A stretch of DNA of 7,092 bases from Planctomycetota bacterium. Its GTDB lineage: Bacteria; Planctomycetota; PUPC01; DSUN01. The position numbers and the translations under genes are program-made. The stretch is from the NCBI GenBank assembly GCA_016872875.1, contig VGYW01000429.1, forward strand, positions 1 through 7,092, in the 5' to 3' direction. Positions 6,916 to 7,092 of the stretch are shown here, in pieces; the first letter of the stretch is position 1, and the number at the start of each line of letters is the position of its first letter. The notes under the pieces were generated by a model. The model was given only the letters and a program-made list of their open reading frames with translations, was not told the DNA's origin and did not search any database.

Positions 6916-7092
6916 CTTCGGCTCCGAAGCTCCGAACGGATCGTACTATATCAGCCCAGGGCGAAGCCCTGATCTTTGCCCACATCTCGGGGCCTTGTAG
7001 CCCGCCGACGCGGGCGACCCAGCCGTAGCCCAGGGCGACCGAAGGGAGCCCTGGGATCGCGCGTCCCCCCCATCCAAGCCCCCGAAGGGGGC
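6916..7092. repeat. Palindrome-rich intergenic repeat region
   Basis: No gene is seen from 6799 to the window end. The stretch holds a series of short perfect hairpins: CTTCGG/CCGAAG (6916-6929), CAGGGC-GAA-GCCCTG (6957-6971), GCCCGC/GCGGGC (7000-7015), CCCAGGGC/GCCCTGGG (7029-7055) and GCCCCC-GAA-GGGGGC (7078-7092). It also holds direct repeats: GCTCCGAA twice in tandem (6921-6936), AGCCCAGGGCGA at 6953 and 7027, and GTAGCCC at 6997 and 7025. This looks like a mosaic of dispersed palindromic repeats and may continue past the edge. Confidence 0.7.

Noticed and set aside
5827..6972. 381-codon + strand frame across the isomerase region
   Set aside because: Antisense to the isomerase, which has complete catalytic residues, a good ribosome binding site and a promoter; the translation shows no recognisable domain.
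6916..7092. CRISPR array
   Set aside because: Repeats are short, irregularly spaced and palindromic; there are no uniform spacers and no cas genes.

Overview
The window is a GC-rich stretch of bacterial chromosome with six protein genes and short, hairpin-rich intergenic regions. The organism is probably a glycan-degrading Gram-negative bacterium. A planctomycete or related PVC lineage is my best guess, from the kelch-epimerase/Na+-symporter fusion, a secreted sialidase with an N-terminal jelly-roll-like domain, and mosaic palindromic intergenic repeats. Nothing in the sequence is a decisive taxonomic marker.

Left part (about 1-4026, + strand): two tightly coupled genes of a sialic-acid module. 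The first is cut by the window edge. It fuses a NanM-like kelch propeller (N-acetylneuraminate epimerase/mutarotase family) to a complete sodium:solute symporter. Its stop codon overlaps the start of a secreted exo-sialidase with five Asp boxes and every expected catalytic residue. The inferred flow is: the sialidase frees sialic acid outside the cytoplasm, the propeller converts the released anomer, and the attached symporter imports it. The cytoplasmic catabolic genes (lyase, kinase, epimerase) are not in the window.

Middle (4027-4190): a large hairpin built from a 9-bp tandem repeat present in both orientations, lying between two convergent transcription units.

Right part (4191-5848, - strand): read leftward from a TATAAT promoter at about 5820-5848, a ribbon-helix-helix-like antitoxin, a PIN-domain toxin overlapping it by 4 nt, and an alpha/beta hydrolase with a possible lipoprotein signal. 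The hydrolase GTG start directly abuts the toxin stop, so it may be a third gene of the toxin-antitoxin transcript. The promoter overlaps nested inverted repeats, a likely autoregulatory operator.

Far right (5899-7092): a sugar isomerase/epimerase-like TIM-barrel gene on the - strand, with its own promoter, a good ribosome binding site and a 14-bp stem hairpin touching its stop codon. It is followed by a gene-free, palindrome-rich repeat region up to the window end.

The least ordinary items are the epimerase-transporter fusion coupled to a sialidase, the inverted 9-bp repeat hairpin, and the hydrolase joined to a toxin-antitoxin pair. I found no clear evidence of a wholly new system.
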